A DNA stretch of 64,000 bases, taken from the NCBI RefSeq assembly GCF_910596095.1, contig NC_056543.1, positions 23,074,542 through 23,138,541 on the forward strand, given 5' to 3'. Each line of letters opens with the position of its first letter. The stretch's first letter is position 1. The position numbers were made by a program, and so were the translations under genes. Below are positions 12,651-42,818 of the stretch, one piece after another. The notes below the pieces were generated by a model. The model was not told where the DNA came from. It did no database searches and was given only the letters and a program-made list of their open reading frames with translations. The stretch comes from Thunnus maccoyii. Lineage: Eukaryota; Chordata; Actinopteri; Scombriformes; Scombridae.

Positions 12651-14858
12651 ATGGGCAGAGTGAAGGCTAAGTCTGGGCCCTTGGCTCGGAGGCCAGACAA
12701 CTCGGCTTTCAAACAGCAGAGGCTCCCTGCCTGGTCTCCCATGCTAACAGCTAACACTGTGCTGCCCTTCTTCTACATTATGGCTTTGATATGTATGCTG
12801 CTGGGAGTATGGCTTCTTCTTACCGTGCAGAGCATACAGGAAATAAAGGTGAGATTGTGTTTTTGAGAATTGCCTTTGCTTATTTAGTAGTTTTTTGACT
12901 AGAGGAAGTATTCTAATACAAAATAGACAAAGTGTGTGTTTGAAAGAGAGGGAGAGGAAGAGAGCGAATGCCCTTGTGTGCAATAAAAAAGGGAGTGACA
13001 AAGAGAGTACAGATCCAAGGTTATGTTTTGAATTATGGTAAACAGGAACAGTTTATTCTCCATTTATTCTGTTCATTAATTAACTGTCTCCTGTCCTCTC
13101 AGCTGGACTACACGGAGGCCGGGACGTGTGATATGTGCTTTAAAAAGCTTAAAAATGTGAGCATTGCAGCACAGGGCTGCAGTTGCAGAGTGGTGTTCGC
13201 TGTTGAGAAAGCCTTCAAGGTAATAGTCTGAGTTTGACAAACATATCCAGTCAGTTTGACAAAATAATTGTAGCTTTTTCCAGATCTTTCAACCGCATCT
13301 CACAGTTTCTGATGGTTTGTCATAGACAGTCCAACTAACATGAGACCCAAGTATGATTAAAAGCTGTAGAATCTTGTAAATGTACCTTGAATTGAGATTA
13401 TTTTGTCAAACTGCTATATTCCAAGGTCAGAAAATGAACTTTTTATGCTCAAGCAAGCGAGTCAGACATAGAATTCAGCCTTGCATCTCTGTTTGCACAC
13501 ATATGCTGATGATCTGCATCCTGACTGCTCCCAGGGAGATGTCTTTTTCTATTACGGCCTGCAAAACTTCCACCAGAACCTCCGCAGATACATGGACTCC
13601 AGAGATGATGGACAGATGGTTGGCAGGAAGCAAAACTTAAAGGTAGCTCCACAAAACTTTTGTATTGCTTTTCAGAATACCATCGTAAGGAAACTTTACT
13701 TGCTGACAGCTGCAAATACTGCAACAAATACACATTCATCTCCATGAAAGAAGCTTGTTTGAATGTGAAATATTTTATACACTGCTGTTTAAACATTGTT
13801 AAATAATGTCTCTGGGTGTCTTCATAAACCTTGCTCCCTGACTAGAACCCCAGCTCATACTGCGAGCCATTTATAAGAAACAAAGATGGACTTCCCATTG
13901 CTCCCTGCGGTGCTGTGGCCAACAGTATCTTCAATGGTAAGCACTACTCATAATACACTTCAGTGTCGCATCCATCCTCCATTTTCCTTCTTGACTCTTA
14001 TGTGTTCTCCCAGATTCCTTCACATTCAACTACCATGGCTCCAACGGTTCTCCAGTCAAGGTCCGTCTGTTACGGAGGGGCATCACCTGGTACACAGACA
14101 AAAACGTCAAGTACCGGAACCCACAGATCGACAACTTGACTCTGGCTGAAGTGTTTAAAGGTACATAGAAATGTCCTTGATCAAACACAGAATTTCAGCT
14201 TCTTGCCTGTTCTGCAATGTTTAAATTACTCACCATGTCTGATGTGTGATCGCTCCACAGGCACAGCACAGCCACTGTACTGGCATAAACCTGTGTATGA
14301 TCTTGATCCCCACGACCCAACCAACAACGGCTTCATCAATGATGACCTGATCATTTGGATGAGAGAGGCAGCCTTCCCCAACTTCAAGAAGCTCTACGGG
14401 GTTTTGTACCGAGCCAACAAGCCGTTCACTAAGGGGCTACCAGCAGGGAATTACAGCATCGATATATCCTACAGTATCCTTCCACTGCTGTCACAGATGT
14501 AATGGGAATGTTGGTGCAGGTTTTAAGTAGGTGCCTCTACAGGAAAGTGAAACATACTTAACACGTGTCCCATTGTGAGCATTTGTTTCCACAGCCTTAG
14601 CGTTTATTTTAAGACCATTGAGCTTCTCTTAGTGATCGCCTATTTTCAGCCTTGACCTCTGCCCTTCCAGACTTCCCTGTGCAGTACTTCCAAGGCAGAA
14701 AGGAAGTGGTGCTGACCACACTGACCTGGTTCGGAGGTCAGAACCATTTCCTGCCCATTGCTTACCTAGTAACCAGCAGCCTGGTCCTGCTGATAGCCGT
14801 CGCCCTCACCGTGGTCTGGTGGAAATTTGGAAAGGATGGAAAAAACATGGAGGAATGA
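12651..14858 (+). CDS. tmem30c: CDC50/TMEM30 family P4-ATPase subunit, TMEM30C type
   Basis: Seven coding exons: 12651-12848, 13103-13219, 13535-13642, 13846-13936, 14014-14160, 14261-14473 and 14671-14858 (TGA). All joins keep frame and give 353 aa, normal for the family (about 350-360). The start ATG is followed by G and lies 14 residues before the family signature [16 protein letters not shown]. Membrane helices are at about 37-59 and 319-342, with a large exoplasmic loop between them. The loop carries the conserved cysteines (CDMC, CSC, YCEP, APCG), [26 protein letters not shown] and LPAG. Sequons NVS, NGS, NLT and NYS are present. Family role: beta subunit that lets P4-ATPase lipid flippases leave the endoplasmic reticulum and work. 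The C paralogue is chosen over A and B mainly from multi-exon structure (TMEM30B is largely single-exon) and position beside cmss1 and dcbld2. Confidence 0.92.
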
Positions 14859-15440
14859 AGAGTGAGGAAGTGATGCTGAGGAGTGAAAGAGTGGAAAAAC
14901 TCAAGAGCAGCTGAGATAGAGATTACAAGAACATTGACATACAAATGTAAGTAAATGCGGGATGAGGAGAAGGGATTTTAAAAAAAACTTCATTTGGTAC
15001 AATACCATGTGTTGAAAATCAATGTTGATCAAATGACTCGTGTGATGGCTTTACTGTGATGATGTTGCTCTGCACACCCAGTTGTGTTAGTGTTAATATT
15101 TTTTGATTTTACTTGATAAATGTTTGTGTTTTTAAATGTACATCTTTTTGTTTATGTACAAAAAAAATTACAATAGCAATTACTGGTATCCAGTCATCAA
15201 AGTGTTGAGGCTGTTTTTCGTGTGGCAGAATTACGCTTTGAAAACTCTTGATGTTGAAAACAAACTATATGGGAAATCCTGTAATTCAACAAATGTAGTA
15301 AAAGGTGTATGTTTGTGGACAAGGTTTCCAATTACAGAATTACTACTGAGGTTAGCAAATGCAGCTGGCATTGGTTCGCCATTGGTGTTCTTACATGCTA
15401 ATACTTGACAATGTTATATAAAATCCTAACAAATTATTTA

Positions 15441-15945
15441 CTTAAAGGATAGATTCATCTTTTTTCAAGTCTGTCTTAAATCAATAGTCAGCTGCCTATA
15501 TGAGCACTGAAAGTTTAATCATTCCTCCTGTTCATACTGGCCATTAGAAGATACCCACCAAATGCACTCCAACAGTCCTCGTCATGAGCAAAAATGTATT
15601 GTTAAGGTTATTTGAACTAATATGAGGCTGCAGCCATCCAAATTAGACAACTATCAAGTGGATATCTTCCAAAGTTCGGACATTTTGTACTAAAAAGCGT
15701 TTTCCCAGACAGGGAGTCCTTGCTGAGCTGCTGTGGAAGAATAGTAACAAAAAGACAGTTACTTTGGAAGATATTCACTGGATTAAGCTCATTTGGATGG
15801 CTGCAGCCTCATATTAAACTTTTACTAATACAGTTTTGTGCTGAAGAAGGAATGATTACAGCAAGTAAACCTGTTCCAGTGTTCATATGAGCACCTGACT
15901 ACTATTTTAAGACAGACTTTAAAAATTGTGAACCTATCCTTTAAG
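15441..15945. mobile_element. foldback MITE of about 505 bp
   Basis: The two halves are near mirror images. The ends CTTAAAGGATAGATTCA and, inverted, TGAACCTATCCTTTAAG match at 16 of 17 positions. AAGTCTGTCTTAAA recurs inverted near the right end. AATATGAGGCTGCAGCCATC at about 15619 is repeated inverted at about 15800. GATATCTTCCAAAGT also has an inverted partner. A degenerate copy is at 37405-37934. It lies within the inferred tmem30c 3' UTR. Confidence 0.85.
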
Positions 15946-16206
15946 AACTGATACTAATGGAATAATGATTGTGGATCATAGCAGCGAGGAGAGGATGGTG
16001 CTAAGATAAGGTTGCTGTATTTAATTGCTGTGTTTAAATGCTGTATTTAATTGTAAATTGCTGTAGTTACAGTGTGATTGTGAAGTCACTAATTGTCAGC
16101 ACTACATGAATGTGCAAAGAAAGTGAACACAGAAAGCCATCAATGATTAGTTGTGTCTGTACTATGGATTTACAGTGAATGTGTTCTTTTGACAGCTGGT
16201 GATTGT

Positions 16207-16212
16207 AATAAA
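16207..16212 (+). terminator. poly(A) signal of tmem30c
   Basis: AATAAA 1.35 kb after the tmem30c stop codon, followed by a T-rich stretch. It faces the minus-strand AATAAA of dcbld2 at 16233-16238. Confidence 0.65.
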
Positions 16213-16232
16213 GCATTTTCTTTTAAAAAATC

Positions 16233-16238
16233 TTTATT
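16233..16238 (-). terminator. poly(A) signal of dcbld2
   Basis: TTTATT on the plus strand is AATAAA on the minus strand, 1.64 kb after the dcbld2 stop codon. A weaker ATTAAA equivalent (TTTAAT, about 16505) could give a shorter transcript. Cleavage 10-30 nt further on would fall over the tmem30c signal. Confidence 0.6.
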
Positions 16239-17876
16239 TCTCTATATACAATCAGTGAGAGCCACATAAACAACTCCTCTGTGACCAGGGAGCACCACAA
16301 CTCTGCATGTAGATTGCCTTGGTTATGGAGTACAGCTGTGTGAACAACACAGCAACCCCTCCTCCAGGCGAGGTTGCTGTTCTGTAAAGTTAAAAAGCAG
16401 CTCGTCCCATTTTTCTCCTCCATCTGCGCTCCTGCCGCCAAGTGTTTGGTCACGTCTGTACCACAGGAGGAGGACAAGAGAGGAATGCAGTCTACTGTGG
16501 ACTTTTTAATTACCACCGGTGCTACAGACAAACATGTCCTACAACGACTATAAGCCATATCATAACCAGTCCAAAAAAACCCAAAAAAAACACAGACACA
16601 AGAAAGTAACAAGTCACACCCAATTACGACAGATCAAACACCCATTTCAACACGAGACAATCAACATGATGCAAGTAAAACCAAAAAAAAAGTTCAGGAC
16701 AAACATACAGGAAGCTCAGACACCAGAGGGTGTTTCTATGAAACTATCAGCTGTAACAGATTTACCCATTTTCTCTGTACCTTTTTGCTAGGCCCACTAG
16801 GCCTTTACAAATGATGCTTTACTTCTTACATTAAGACTGCTTTAAGGTGTATTTGGCTAAACTTGTGATGTTGGCACAATCGTGAACGTTGGACCTGTTG
16901 TGAATCAACATTGCATAATCAGAAAAGGCAACATTTGGTCTTCAATATTACAAGAAGTATTTTCTCTTTGGATCGATCCTCTACCGATCAGCCTTTTCAA
17001 GTTCACATACAAACAAACATCTCCGACAGGGTTCATCAGTCACTAACAAGTTGTCAACGTTTGTTGTGACACAACAGTGTTCCCATTACAACAGTGCAAC
17101 CACGCACGTCTGTGATCTGTAATCTATGAGGGCGGTGGTGGGCAATTTCTTAAAAAGAGTATTTCCTTGTCAGCAGGATGTGAAATAAAAAATAAATATC
17201 AGTAAATCATTTGAGAATTTAACAGGTTTGCAGTGATGGAATTACTAGAACTATACACAATTTCAAGTCATGCTTTTAAACAAGGTAAGACAAAACGTAC
17301 CGTGGAAAACTAGAGTTTCTCAAGAAAGGAGGAATTCTTTTGACCTTGGGTGCAGGCTACTTAATGCAACATGCGATCAATTCAATAAAATAACCCTCAG
17401 ATTTGTAGAATGTAAATCATCATGTACATTTCAGTTGAACCTGGTTCAGTATGTAACAGAATAATAATGGAATAATGGAAATCACAGTTTCACAGAATGC
17501 AAGAACTACCAAGAATCACAGGACAGGGACAAAGTCTTTTTATCAAATAGTAGTCAGCTCTCTCCTTTTTCATCCTCCGTCAATCCATCCATCCATCTCC
17601 GACTCTCACGTCTGGCACAAGCACATTCATCTTTGTGGTTTCAGTGATAGGACTGTAATGGCACTACACAAGCAGATTGTGGCCATGCAGAAACAATTAG
17701 GCAATACAGACATCTCCAGATGAATCTAAAGCTAAGGTAGTGTTCATTCAAGACTCGAGCCCAGACTCAAGGGCTCACAGGTTCACACCTCCTCCTCTAT
17801 CAACCCTCTTTGCCTGTCAAGGTTGCGTTGGCAGTGAGGGGCGGATTAAAAGCCATGTGCATCCCGACTCTGCTCT
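16239..17876 (-). other. dcbld2 3' UTR (inferred extent)
   Basis: The interval between the dcbld2 stop and its best poly(A) signal has no coding exon and no recognised transposon. Extent is inferred. Confidence 0.5.
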
Positions 17877-35726
<17,850 letters not shown>

Positions 35727-36117
35727 AGCAGCCTGCAGTCTGAATGCATAATGCTCGCTTCTGGACCGGCTGCACCGCTTTCAACCTGTACCGAAGAACA
35801 TTAAAAAAGAAAAAAAAAACTAATCTTCAACTCCTCGAGGGCGAGTTCGCGCGTGGTTCCCTCCTGAGGATGTATTTTGTTTCTCGTTTCACGATCCAGT
35901 GGTTAGCGACACTCACTATGGAGGTAACTGCTCAACACACACACACACGCATCCAATCTGTGGAGCCACTTCCTCCACTGAGGCTCCTCCTCCGGAGCTG
36001 GAGCTGGATGTGCTCTGAAAAATCCCAAATTTACACCCCCCTCAAAGTCACTCTTCAGCACAGTATTACAATAAAAATCATCCCAAACTCCACCTTCTTA
36101 ACATCTGCAAACCAGAG

Positions 36118-36835
36118 TTCTTATAACGTTGTATTTTTCATTAGTTTTCATTTTTTATTTTGTTTTTAATTGTTTGTTTTCAGCTCAGTTTTCTTAGTTT
36201 CCACAGTGGGTTTGCTCGTTTCAGTTTAGTTTTTACTGTTCAAAGATGATTAGTTCCGGTATTAGTTTCAGTTTTTTGTTATAAAAGGCGCAAGATTTCC
36301 AAACACAACACTTTGTGAAGGCGATTGACTCACTCATGTGCCAGGTTGGTCATGTGGTTCTCAAAGTGGGGTCCGAGGACCCCCAGGGGTCCTTGAGTGG
36401 GTTCCAGGGGGTCCCCAGCAAAAAGGGGAATAATTTATTTTCACTCTAATTCCATCCATAAGTAACACAATGAGTATTGGTCATGGGTTTCCTACACTTT
36501 CTGAAATAAAACATCTAAAAGCAAAAATCTTATCAGATGGGGGTATGTGGTCTCATTTGTGTCAGTTAAGGGGTCCCTGACATGAAAAAGTTTGAGAACC
36601 ACTGATGTAGACATCCCAGTCTCAATAAACATATGCACCAGTGTCTCCTCATGCTTGTTGGATTAACAAATTTGACAAAATTGATAAAAACGTATATTTT
36701 TATTTTGGTCAGTTTCGTAAGTAAACAATATAGTTCCAGTTAATTTAATTTTTTTCTAGTCTAGTTTTTATTTTTATTTCCGTTAACAAAAACGTTTTTT
36801 TACACCTAGTTTTCCAGTTAACTATAATATCTTTG
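36118..36835. repeat. T-rich dispersed repeat split by a hAT insertion
   Basis: Left part: GTTTTCATTTTTTATTTTG and CAGTTTAGTTTTTACTG. Right part: CAGTTTCGTAAGTAAACAAT, CTAGTTTTTATTTTTATTTC and GTTTTCCAGTTAACTATAAT. These look like two halves of one AT-rich teleost repeat, separated by the element at 36351-36604. Confidence 0.5.
36351..36604. mobile_element. hAT-like MITE
   Basis: Ends TGTGGTTCTCAAAGT and, inverted, CAGTGGTTCTCAAACT, typical of hAT-Charlie-like elements. About 254 bp, with no coding frame. A clean 8-bp target duplication was not seen. Confidence 0.75.
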
Positions 36836-37255
36836 CTGCAAACACAAAAACCTCAGACAACAGCCAACAGACACCTTTAAAGGAGGTTTTGTCTGAGAAC
36901 AGACATGTTGTATGTCTCAATTGTATTCAATAAATAAAAAGTAAGTTCTAGCACAATGGGATTTGGGTGAAACTGAAAAACCTGAAATATGTTTTTTGTT
37001 CCTAACAGTAGCCCAAATGCTAATGAAGGTAAACACAAAAGAGTAAACACCTGGTCCTGACGTGCAATTCAGAATAAAAACACAATAAAGCTAAATGCTA
37101 ATGTCCATTGTAGTACTTGTTAAACTGTAACTTATATATTTTCCCATTGATCACTACTAGTGAAAAGCACAGAGAAAGAAATCAATTTCTCTACAATGAT
37201 AGAGAGACGACTCATATGAGGGCAGTCATTTTTAACTGAAGACATGTTGACGTCA

Positions 37256-37405
37256 CAGTAGGAAAAGCACAGGTGTAAATAATACAATTAATGAAGGCTG
37301 AATTCATTAAGCTGCTTCAGGTTCAGGGTCCTGTTGTTGTGCATGCTGGCTCACTATCATACTGTCATGGCTGACTGCAACACTTGAACAGAACAGAGTC
37401 ATTAT
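37256..37405. mobile_element. truncated second copy of the 6931-7108 MITE
   Basis: Starts CAGTAGGAAAAGCACAGGTG and follows the first copy through GTTCAGGGTCCTG and GCTGGCTCACTATC to GAGTCATTATT. There it stops abruptly at the start of the next element. Confidence 0.75.
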
Positions 37406-37934
37406 TAAAGGATAGATTCATATTTTTTTAAGTCTGTTTTAAAACAATGACACAGGTTTTGCTTGCTATAATCATTCGTCTTCTTCATACATGTTTATAA
37501 AGTGACGGGGGACAAAATCCACAGTTCAATTAAATTCTGTGCAAACATACATTCCAAAGTTTATCTGAAATTAATATGAGACGTCAGCAGTGTGAGTTAA
37601 TCAGATTTAGTGAGTATCTTCCAAAGTTACAGTCCTTTTTGTGTTTTCCTGCACAGTGTTGTTGTGCTGAGCTGCAGTGGACGGATAATAACACAACAAC
37701 AACATTTTGTTCTAAAAACTCTGTAACTTTGGAAGATGGCCATTTCATGTGATGACCTCAGACTGCTGAAGTCTCATAATAACATCAGATTAACATTGGA
37801 ATGCATTTTTTTCACAGAATGAGGACTATGGATTATATTTATTACATTGGTAGTGCGTTATGAAGGGATCTTTTATTATAAACAAAATGAATGAATACAG
37901 CAAGAAAAAACTGTTACAATGTTCATATGGGCAC
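37405..37934. mobile_element. degenerate copy of the 15441-15945 foldback MITE
   Basis: Begins TTAAAGGATAGATTCATATT and shares AAGTCTGTTTTAAAA, ATATCAGA/ATATGAGAC-type blocks, TATCTTCCAAAGT with its inverted partner AACTTTGGAAGAT, and GTTCATATGGGCACC. The right terminus is missing. It interrupts the preceding MITE, so it inserted later. Confidence 0.7.
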
Positions 37935-38699
37935 CATGAAATTAGCTTTTTGTTCAAATACCATTTCTGCGTTAAATTATTAAGCAGTGTTATAATGTTG
38001 TAAGTGGTCTAAAGGGCGCTGGTTTTAATGGAAACCTTAAGTGTTCCATGTTAGATAAGACATAAATAATCAGATGAACAGATACAGAAAAAGTATACAA
38101 CATAACCATGAAATTGCAATATTATCCAATATTGTTCACAATAAAGTTTATTACAGGTCTTCTTTTCAATCCTTTCTTGTGTTTCATTTTTATTCCAAAA
38201 CTCTATTTTTCCCAATGAATTTTTTATTTCCTAATGTCTCTTTTTATCACAAAGTCTTTATCTGTTAATCAAGATAAACAGAGGTTTAATTATTGTAGAA
38301 CCACTCAAACTACAATGTCTATTCATATTCCTGCTGTTTTTCATTCAGTTATACAGTAAAGTTCCTACAGTGTTACTGTTCCATTGATTATGTTTCTATA
38401 TTTGTATCACAGATGCATTTTCCTGCACAGGTTATTGATTTTAATGTCAAATACTGTAACTGATACCCTGCACTTTCATTAATATATTAATACATTGTAC
38501 TCTCATTTGTACTTTGCACCTCCTTTTTTAAGTCATTTTTTATTAATTTATCCATCATTTATTCATTCTTTTAATAATTTGTTTTTGGATATTTTTATTT
38601 GTCTATACTTTTCTGTGCATGTACATGACATATTTATACTAGGCTGCATATGTTTATTTAAAGTATATTAGGCATATACACTTCCTTTGGGATCTACAC

Positions 38700-38945
38700 T
38701 CTCCGAGCATTTTATTAGGTACACCTGTGCAATCTAATGCAATCCAATACAACAGTTCTGCTATAAAGTCTACTTTTACCAAGCTTATAACATTTTCAGT
38801 TTTTACTGACATCATCAGAAAGGTGATAATTCTAGTTTATGTTTATTATCATAGTGGGTGGTGGTGGTGTACTGGAGTGCATTACATTGAAAAGTCGTCC
38901 TAATATTTTGTCCACCCCATTAACATACATGAGGGGGGCAAAATA
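38700..38945. repeat. dispersed repeat (ATTTTATTAGGTACACC type)
   Basis: GCATTTTATTAGGTACACCT, then CAATCTAATGCAATCC and TTTTACTGACATCATCAGAA. A diverged copy in the same orientation is at 39966-40115 (CAATCTAATGCAGTCC, TGAGATTGTCAGAAAAGTG). Confidence 0.5.
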
Positions 38946-39598
38946 TTAACTTATCTTTAAGTAAAAAAAATGTAAAGTCAATCAAAACAAACTTCATATT
39001 AAGAACAAATTAAGTACAAATGCCTCAACATTTTAGTGTGGAGTACTGGAGTAAATTGAGGACAATAAAATCAACCTAATCCTCTTGTTGATGGTCATTT
39101 GCTGAGACTTATGTAATAACTCCTGTGTGTTCCTGGAACTCAGTTGTTTCATAAATCATAAAGACCTCAGTGAGCTAATAAACTTAGTGTTTCTTACCCA
39201 CCCACCCTGTATTATTCCAGTAATGTGTTTTCTTTCTGTACACCCAAATCTGGCTCTGAATCTACTTGCTCGAGAAAAAGGCAACCCTTTACAGAGTTAT
39301 TAAAATGACACTGAACAGAAAGAAGTTGATTGTGGCTGATTAACAACTGGTTGGCACACATCATGGGAATTTTCAAAACATCCAGGCAATGTTAAGATAC
39401 TTAAGAAATATCAACTTATTATTGTTATAAAATACACCCTCGCTTGGCAAAGAGCTTGGATGTGATGCAACTGTCAGAGTAACCAATAGTAACCTGTAGC
39501 AACAAACACAGTTTTTAGCCTGTAGCCTGTGAGTAATATGTCTGATGATTCAGAGTTTTTTTTTCACATTAGATGGATGACCCAGTGTGCGTGTGTCT

Positions 39599-39605
<7 letters not shown>

Positions 39606-39672
<67 letters not shown>
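39606..39672. repeat. (GT)n microsatellite
   Basis: More than 30 GT units, nearly pure. Frames through it encode only cysteine/valine or histidine/threonine runs. Confidence 0.95.
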
Positions 39673-39674
<2 letters not shown>

Positions 39675-41486
39675 CTACATCTCTTTGTGCAGTGTGCAGA
39701 TGTCCATGAGGGAAGCAGCCAGAAAGTCACTCGTGCTGAAATTGTCCACAACTCTGTTCTCTCCCATGCACACCCCTCATCTCTGTATCTCTGTTTTCCA
39801 TCCTCTATCTTTATTTCTATGACACATTTGCACAAGGGAAATTCCAATACATTCAGAGCAGCAGGCTTGTCAAGATATCCCGAGGGACATCCTCACAAAT
39901 CCCCCTAAAAATCCAATATAGATAACATACTATAAGCAAGTTTGGAGAAAATAATATAAATATGTGCTCAATCTAATGCAGTCCAGTGAGACAGCCCAGA
40001 TGCAAATAGTATATTTCTAAAGTTTACTTTTTTGAGATTGTCAGAAAAGTGTCGATTCAACTTCACGTATGCTATTTTTTGTGGTTGTTTATGGTGGTGA
40101 TAACATTGTATTGTGTTACGGTCCTATTTCTTTCCTCCAACAGTTAAAAAAATAGATTTATTAGTAAAATTTGAGTTTATTCAGCACCTTTGTCAACAAA
40201 TATTGATATTATTATTATATATTATTTATACTACTTCTGTAAAACTGTTAATACAGGTAGTGATTTGATGCAGGGCTACTGTATTTGATTTTAATGCATT
40301 AGACTGTGCATTAAATTGTTGATGACACTATGTCCACTGTGTAACAACAGGTCAAAATTCTACCATTTCTTCAGTCATGCTCCCTCTTCCTCACACTTAA
40401 TGTTATTTTATGCTTAAAACTGACATAATTTTCAGCCCCGGAGGTTTTTCCAGTATAAAGACTAGTCTCTGTATTGGTGGGATGCTGCTTTGCCAAAGCT
40501 GTGATTTATTTTACAGGAACAAAAAGACTCATGTCCACATACACATTATTAATGCACACTGTTTTTTTGTGTCTTGGAGCTACACAATGAATTTCTGAAC
40601 TCATTAATTTAATGATACTGGCTAAAGAGCTAGTAAACATTAATAATTTTACCCAGCTGTTCTCATAAATATTGTGTTACAGTTGTTTGGTGAGCAATGT
40701 GGTCTAGTCCACTGCTGAAGAGTTGCTGAAACTAGATTGTGCCACTCGGTGGTCACAAAGTATTATAACAAGGAAGCAGCCAGCTGGCCGTTTTTATGCA
40801 GACCTTCCATTTGGTTGTTTTACAACATCAATTTTATGTGCATGTATTTAATATCATGCAATCTCTGGTATACTCAGTCCATATCCAGTTTTGTTAAATG
40901 CAAGCCAAAACTTTGCTTTGCTTGACATTACATTTGTTTACAGAATTGTGTGCATGTTTGATGGTGACGGTTAGTTGATTATCAGTGCTTTTTTCCTTTT
41001 ACCGTTAACCATATCAGATCATTTGATAAGAGCTTGGCACAGGCTTTTGGGAAAAATAGTTAGTGACAGTTAGTCATCACATGCTGGGATCATGTCTGTA
41101 CCTGCTGCTCCAGGTCTGGACAACAATCAACTCAGGAACTGACTCAAGAACAAAGTTTCCCTGCACTGTAGAGTAGATGATACTACAAAGTCTGGCTGCA
41201 ATCAGGGCAAGAATCACCATTATAATGATACCAATAGTTTTTACTATTAAACACAGCTAATGTACTGTCATGTATAGGAGTGAGTCATGTGTCATGATTT
41301 ATGATTAATAGCTTATGAATTAATGCATTTTCATTTGATTTGGCAAACATTAAGTATTTATATATGAAATTCACTTATTAGGAAATCACATGCATGCCAA
41401 AACACAGGACAGTTTTTCATGGTAAATAACAAATATGTTTTCATATTCATTCATGTACCCAGAACATGATCTTCATGTTTAATGGA

Positions 41487-41489
<3 letters not shown>

Positions 41490-41552
<63 letters not shown>
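41490..41552. repeat. (GT)n microsatellite
   Basis: A pure GT run of about 31 units. Confidence 0.95.
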
Positions 41553-41554
<2 letters not shown>

Positions 41555-41725
41555 CACTAGTATTGATTTCAAAATAAGTCTTAGTACTGGTGGTATCAAT
41601 AGTTTACGTATCGACCCTCACAGCAGTATGTGTATTTCCGTGTGTTCAGTGACTGCTGAACAGTGAAAAAATATTGGAAATAATCCAAAGAGCATGTGGC
41701 ACAAGGTTATAAATGATATCGATCT

Positions 41726-42023
41726 GTGGGATGGGAAATTAATGGAAATTCCCGCAGACGTTTGAAGTCTCAGCATGTAGCTGTTCTTGGCCAGTCAGCT
41801 CGCAAAGGTCAACAGATGCAGGCGAAACCTGACTGGTATTCTAATTCTAACTTTGCTGCAAAGGGACAATGGGACTTTGAAGAATTCAACCAAGGTCCTG
41901 ACAGTGACCACAGGGTCAAGAGTTTCCATAGTGATACCGACCCGAGAGTACTCTGAAAGCAGGACTGGCTTTCAATGGACCTTCATGATGACTCCAAGTA
42001 AATTGCAGGAAGATTGTTTGTGA
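41726..42023 (+). other. unexplained coding-like patch
   Basis: Two overlapping plus-strand frames stay open: 41726-41956 and 41787-42023. Both have complex, non-repetitive composition, unlike the neighbouring DNA. The second contains TTGSRVSIVIPTREY followed by GFQWTF, loosely like the last strands of a beta-sandwich (for instance CUB). A GTAAAT donor-like site is at 41999 and an acceptor-like TTGGCCAG at about 41798. I do not recognise the protein. It could be a lone exon, a decayed gene fragment, a transposon remnant or chance. Confidence 0.2.
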
Positions 42024-42726
42024 AGACCTGGATGTACAGTATTTGATATAAAATCAGTGACTTGGAATACATTTTATTTGATGTGTTGCTATAACAACTT
42101 GTGTTGCAAGTTAAGTTACAGATCATCTGATCTAGTGCTGCTAGTAAAATGCACTAAATGATATCTCCACTGGGAGTCGCTATAGGGCTCAGACAAGTGC
42201 AACACAGTTGCCAGTAAATCATTCCTTCCCTGTTCAATGATTTAAAAACATTACAGGAGCTTCCTGCTCTCTAAATAGAAATGTCTCCCATTACCACATA
42301 TTTGCAAAATAACCTTTGAGTGAGACTCAAAATGAAGATAAGCAGATGGTTGTCTCTTTTGAGCTGATTGGCCAATATAAGGCCAATGTCTGGTAATATC
42401 ATATTTAATGTTTCATTTCAGGGGTCAGACTCAGGCCTGCAGTGACCAAAGTGAGAACCAAATGTTCCCCCAATGACAGCAAATTGAGGAAAAAACTTCA
42501 AAGTGTCAAAATCAAAAATTGTTCTTCTTCAAAAATTCCTTTGGTCAAGATAATTTCAGGTTATTTCAGGTTCAGGAGCCTTTAATGTATTAGAAATGGG
42601 ATAAATGGCATTGACTGCTTTGAGTTTGGTTATTTTGTAAGAGTGTTGTGTTGTGGTTGATTTTAGAGCTTAAAGAGAATGGATTTGAGTTGCTTTTTTG
42701 GTCAACAAAAAGAATATGTGAAAAAC

Positions 42727-42736
42727 GTGTGTGTGT

Positions 42737-42813
<77 letters not shown>

Positions 42814-42818
42814 TGTGT
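42727..42818. repeat. (GT)n microsatellite
   Basis: About 45 GT units with two AT interruptions, the longest microsatellite in the window. Confidence 0.95.

Larger units (their letters stand above)
14859..16230 (+). other. tmem30c 3' UTR (inferred extent)
   Basis: From the stop codon to just past the AATAAA at 16207 there is no other gene, and I saw no earlier AATAAA on the plus strand. About 37% of this UTR is a foldback element (15441-15945). The end is inferred from the poly(A) signal. Confidence 0.5.

Noticed and set aside
39529..39908. Open frames rich in CV or HT dipeptides
   Set aside because: They are direct translations of the GT microsatellite. The same holds at 3403-3669, 41466-41666 and 42670-43040.
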